Position numbers and translations under genes: made by a program. A DNA stretch of 64,000 nt. Origin: an uncultured Ardenticatenia bacterium (lineage in GTDB: Bacteria > Chloroflexota > Anaerolineae > 4572-78 > NAK82). Positions 60,743 through 64,000 of this stretch are shown here, piece by piece. Numbering within the stretch: the first letter of the stretch is position 1; the number at the start of each line of letters is the position of its first letter. The notes under the pieces were generated by a model. It ran no database searches. It saw nothing but the letters and a program-made list of their open reading frames with translations, and was not told the DNA's origin. The stretch is taken from contig CAKZLO010000034.1 of NCBI GenBank assembly GCA_937127125.1, positions 329,257-393,256 of the forward strand, written 5' to 3'.

Positions 60743-63700
60743 TTATGCACGACCTGAATCAGGTGAGCGTTTGATGCGCATACGTTCCAAGGGCAACCAA
60801 TTCCATATCACCTGCATGTCCGGTTGACGCAGTCCACCTATGATCAACAAAGTGACGCAATAAACAAGTGCTGCGACCATCAACCGGATGAATACGTTGG
60901 CATTTTGCACCAACCACAGGCATCCCCCCATTGCTGCTGCAGCCAGCACTGGCCGCCAAGCGATATCGACCCATGGCACTACGCAGAGGTACTTGCGCAC
61001 AGCGTAGTAAAAGGGAATGAGCAACGCCCACTCGCTAAGTATAGTGGTAACGGCTGCAGCGCGGTAACCATATTGTGGGATAAGCAGCAGGTTGGTCGTT
61101 GTGTTGAAGAGAACACCAATGATGAACGCGCGCGTCAAAAAACGCTGTTGGTCGATTGCGATCAACACATATTGTGTGATCTGGTTGATGAAGCTAAAGG
61201 GCAAAAACCATATCAGCAACTGCAACGCAATCATCGAGTCGGGCAAATACTGGCCACCTCCCAGGATGAGAATGAGCTCGCGAGCGACAAAAGGTGTACC
61301 AACTGCCAGTGGTAGCGCGATGATGAGCAGCAAGCGGAGCGATAAAATGTAAGCGCGCACCAGCGAGTCACGTGCCGTGTGGGCATAGCGACTCATAAGC
61401 GGGAAGATAGCCAGTGTGAAGTATGAAGGGATGAGGTTGATCCCGTCGATGTATTTGTAAGCGGCACCATAGAATCCTACTGCACGATCGCCCCACGTCG
61501 GTTGCAGGATAAGCACATCGATGCGGAAGAAGAGCGTCGCCAATAGGTGGTTGATCATTAATGGCAGCCCCTCTCGCAGCATATGGCGGCGCAATGCAGG
61601 ATCATTGTCAAAGTGCAGCTGTGTCACCGTGCGAGAGAGCGTCCACGCCAGCACGATTGCCGAAACGATGTTAGCGATTACTGACACCGCAGCTAGCCCG
61701 ATTACTCCGCCACCGAGTAGCAGCACCAGGGCACCCAAACCGACGCGCACCAGGGTAGTGATGGTGGAAATCCCTGCCGGATATTCCGCTTTTTCGTGTG
61801 CATAGAACAGAGCTGTCAGTCCGTCGGCAAGGTTGCTGAAGAACAGGCCGATGGCAAACAGGCCAACCGCGATAACAGTCTCTGAGGCCAGGCCACCAAG
61901 GATGACGTACAACCATAGTACGATACCCATTGCTGGCAGCGATCCGAGCCATAGGATAGCGCGCAGGATGGTGATATTGGAGAGGAAGCTTGTGCTCTGT
62001 GTGCGGTCGCGAGCTACCTCGCGTGTCAACAGTGTCCCCAGTCCGAAACGGGTGAGAATCTCAGCGTATCCGATGAAGACAACAGCGAACTGGTAGCGCC
62101 CTGCCCCCTCAGGGGCCAGGATGCGTAGCATCAACATAGCAAAGCCAAAGTCGATTATGCGGTTCAAAAGGGCCATGACCATAGGAGCCAAGCTGTTCTT
62201 GGCGACGCGCTTGATAGGTTGATCGTCCGCTGACTCGCGGTACAGGCGTCCCCAAGCCCACACGCCAAGCAGGAACAGTGTCACCACGGCGGCAATAAAG
62301 CTGCCATAAGCACCCAGTTTGACACTCAGGGGCGAGTAGACAAATCGCACTTCCCAATTGCCGGACTCTAGATATACCGCGCGAAAGTTACCATTAGCCA
62401 GATGGATGTTGAGCTCTTTCTCTTGAGGATTCTCAGCGGACGTTTCTGTCGTCGGTCGGTAATATGCCTTCCAGCCTGGGAAGTAGCTGTCGGCCAGCAC
62501 CAGCCAGCTCGGTGATGACAGTGTCACGCGTACTAGCACCTCGTTAGGTGTATAGCGAGTCACCTGAGCCGGCTGGAGCGGACAGTCTTCCGTCTGCGGC
62601 TGGAATGGCCCCCTGATCGCGTGCCCGGCGCCATCGTCCTCCAGAATCACCTTACAGCGCGGATTCAGGCTGCGCAGGGCGTAATCCATCTCCTCTGCTG
62701 CCACTTGGTGCGCCACAGGTACACTGAAAGCACGTGGTAATGCGTCCAAGTTCTCATAAACGCGCAGCTCACCATCGTACACGAGACGATAATTGGCGTT
62801 AGGAATATGTTCCGTGGTCAGAACGTAGCGGACCCCTAGCAGGTCCAGCAACGCTGAATCGAGCGCCTCGTAGCCAGGAGCGTAGATGGGTGCAATGCGA
62901 TTGTAGAGCAGGTCTCCCTGTGTCTGGATCAACCCCATATAATGCGCATATTGTTGCGGGATAATTGAATCGTAGCCGCGGACATCATAGAGATTCCAGA
63001 ACATAGGGGTATTGGCGATCAGGATGCGAGGTTCGCCAGGCACATCGAAGCTAGTAATTCGAAAAAGAGGGTCTTCGCGTTGGCGCTCCAACAACCATCT
63101 CACGACAGGTGGCTGAAACTCCAGCCAACGCGGATCAGCTGCCGGATTGAATCCCCAGTTGGCGGCCAGCAGGTCAGCTGCTACCACCAACACTGCCAGC
63201 GGCCACCAGATGGGTATTCCTCCCAGACGGCGTGGCAGACAAATTGAACAACGGCTGAGGCGTAGGACCACGCCAGCAGCCATCAGGAACAGGCAAAACT
63301 TGAGAAGATTAGGCCACTGATAGCCTAAAAGTTGCGCTCCATCGGCGAAAGCGTTCTGTGCCAGGCCGGACTGATTCAATGCCTGCTGTGCCAGCCGAAT
63401 AAACGGTGTCGGATAAAACGCCGCGGCACTCAGCAATACCATACCGGCTGCCCCACATCCGAACACGAGCCAGGCCAGACGTTGGCTGAGCATATGTACT
63501 GTCCATTTACCTGCCGATTCGCGCTGTGGCGTAGCAGAATTAGTGTGCTCGCTCTTGTCGCCGTTGTGGGCCAGCTGGGTCACTATCAGGCCAGCCAACA
63601 CAGCAACACTCAGCGTGAAGGGGAAGATCCAGCGGAACGGTGAGTGCAGCTGATTCCAATAGGGCAAGCCGTAATACAGTAACGCATACAGCGGTGTGCC

Positions 63701-64000
63701 GAAAGCAAAGGCAAGCGACAAAGCGGCCAGCAAGCAGAAGATGAGCTTGTGTCCCTCCCTTATACCTCCTTTCGCGCTTTCTGCAGGATCTGAATCAGAG
63801 ATCGGGTCATGTTCTCTGCGGACTGCTGTGGCTGCGGGGGTGCCCTTTCTCATTAACCATGTGGCTACAGAGGCGAGTACTGTCAATCCCGCCAGCGCTG
63901 CCAGCAAAGACGGCAACACACCAACATATGCGCCTGCCTCTACGCTGGTCTTAATGTCCCAGCCAGTGCAATAAGGGCATAATGGGTTGGGTTTGCCATG
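60743..64000 (-). CDS. YfhO-type membrane protein fused to polysaccharide flippase (partial)
   Basis: At least 1085 residues; the frame is open to the right edge, so the N-terminus is missing. The first visible part ends with VEAGAYVGVLP, the YfhO motif seen also at 14297-16669, followed by helices and an extracytoplasmic domain (LADSYFPGWKAYYRP matches YfhO C-terminal regions). From about residue 620 a second membrane part begins: a Wzx/MATE-like flippase of about 14 helices (LLTREVARDRTQSTSFLSN, GFYGAAYKYIDGINLIPSYF, LLIPQYGYRAAAVTTILSE). The chain thus combines a lipid-linked sugar transferase-like part and an exporter for lipid-linked sugars. GTG 63919 is an internal codon, not the start. 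Confidence 0.85.
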   Translation of the reverse strand, partial: HGKPNPLCPYCTGWDIKTSVEAGAYVGVLPSLLAALAGLTVLASVATWLMRKGTPAATAVRREHDPISDSDPAESAKGGIREGHKLIFCLLAALSLAFAFGTPLYALLYYGLPYWNQLHSPFRWIFPFTLSVAVLAGLIVTQLAHNGDKSEHTNSATPQRESAGKWTVHMLSQRLAWLVFGCGAAGMVLLSAAAFYPTPFIRLAQQALNQSGLAQNAFADGAQLLGYQWPNLLKFCLFLMAAGVVLRLSRCSICLPRRLGGIPIWWPLAVLVVAADLLAANWGFNPAADPRWLEFQPPVVRWLLERQREDPLFRITSFDVPGEPRILIANTPMFWNLYDVRGYDSIIPQQYAHYMGLIQTQGDLLYNRIAPIYAPGYEALDSALLDLLGVRYVLTTEHIPNANYRLVYDGELRVYENLDALPRAFSVPVAHQVAAEEMDYALRSLNPRCKVILEDDGAGHAIRGPFQPQTEDCPLQPAQVTRYTPNEVLVRVTLSSPSWLVLADSYFPGWKAYYRPTTETSAENPQEKELNIHLANGNFRAVYLESGNWEVRFVYSPLSVKLGAYGSFIAAVVTLFLLGVWAWGRLYRESADDQPIKRVAKNSLAPMVMALLNRIIDFGFAMLMLRILAPEGAGRYQFAVVFIGYAEILTRFGLGTLLTREVARDRTQSTSFLSNITILRAILWLGSLPAMGIVLWLYVILGGLASETVIAVGLFAIGLFFSNLADGLTALFYAHEKAEYPAGISTITTLVRVGLGALVLLLGGGVIGLAAVSVIANIVSAIVLAWTLSRTVTQLHFDNDPALRRHMLREGLPLMINHLLATLFFRIDVLILQPTWGDRAVGFYGAAYKYIDGINLIPSYFTLAIFPLMSRYAHTARDSLVRAYILSLRLLLIIALPLAVGTPFVARELILILGGGQYLPDSMIALQLLIWFLPFSFINQITQYVLIAIDQQRFLTRAFIIGVLFNTTTNLLLIPQYGYRAAAVTTILSEWALLIPFYYAVRKYLCVVPWVDIAWRPVLAAAAMGGCLWLVQNANVFIRLMVAALVYCVTLLIIGGLRQPDMQVIWNWLPLERMRIKRSPDSGRA

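Noticed and set aside
1-64000. CRISPR arrays, insertion sequences, prophage genes
   Set aside because: No regularly spaced repeats, transposase or phage genes were seen on reading.

Overview
The window looks like a chromosomal segment of an anaerobic or facultative bacterium, most probably a Chloroflexota member (Anaerolineae-like). This is an inference from gene style: large YfhO-type membrane proteins, SHOCT-domain mini-proteins, a BMP-type nucleoside/sugar ABC transporter, frequent GTG/TTG starts and moderate GC. There is no rRNA or other direct phylogenetic marker to settle it. No CRISPR array, insertion sequence or prophage was seen.

Layout. 0.3-0.9 kb: two tRNA-Ser genes and the SRP (4.5S) RNA. 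0.9-3.3 kb: a G5/3D-domain cell-wall protein and rsmA. 3.4-8.8 kb: a three-gene nucleoside/sugar ABC operon in which the BMP substrate-binding domain is fused to a permease. 9-14 kb: thioredoxin reductase, dnaN, a sortase-motif surface protein, plsX and a NERD-like membrane protein. 14-25.5 kb: a YfhO protein, a large HisKA_2 sensor kinase, homoserine dehydrogenase, then a minus-strand group recG-coaD-SRPBCC-M20 amidohydrolase. 26-29.8 kb: an OmpR-type two-component pair, two SHOCT proteins and a PepSY/DUF1573-like protein whose frame crosses an in-frame UGA. 29.8-35.1 kb: thpR, a K+-independent proton pyrophosphatase (hppA) with an attenuator-like leader, and a membrane glycosyltransferase. 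35.2-57.4 kb: a 22-kb redox island. 58-64 kb: a solute-binding lipoprotein, glycerate 2-kinase and a YfhO-flippase fusion that runs off the right edge.

The redox island is the core of the window. It starts with regulatory-looking genes (CBS-GHKL ATPase, DRTGG, PHP) and holds four soluble pyridine-nucleotide modules: (1) NuoE + GHKL ATPase + 2Fe-2S protein + a NuoF-GltD fusion, resembling a transhydrogenase; (2) a [NiFe] hydrogenase of the HoxEFUYH type with its maturation protease; (3) a NuoE/NuoF/formate dehydrogenase module whose catalytic subunit is read through an in-frame UGA as selenocysteine, with a near-textbook SECIS hairpin; (4) NfnAB. A second DRTGG gene sits between (3) and (4). 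Together these would connect H2, formate, NAD(H), NADP(H) and ferredoxin. Four palindromes of the form GTGA-N6-TCAC (Rex- or CRP/FNR-like) lie at three operon starts in the island, suggesting one shared redox-sensing regulator.

The most notable discovery is that there are two independent UGA-recoding sites in the window: the formate dehydrogenase (Sec390) and the PepSY/DUF1573-like protein (Cys-Sec pair at 324-325). Both have a downstream hairpin placed as bacterial SECIS elements are. The Sec insertion genes themselves (selA, selB, selC, selD) are not in the window.
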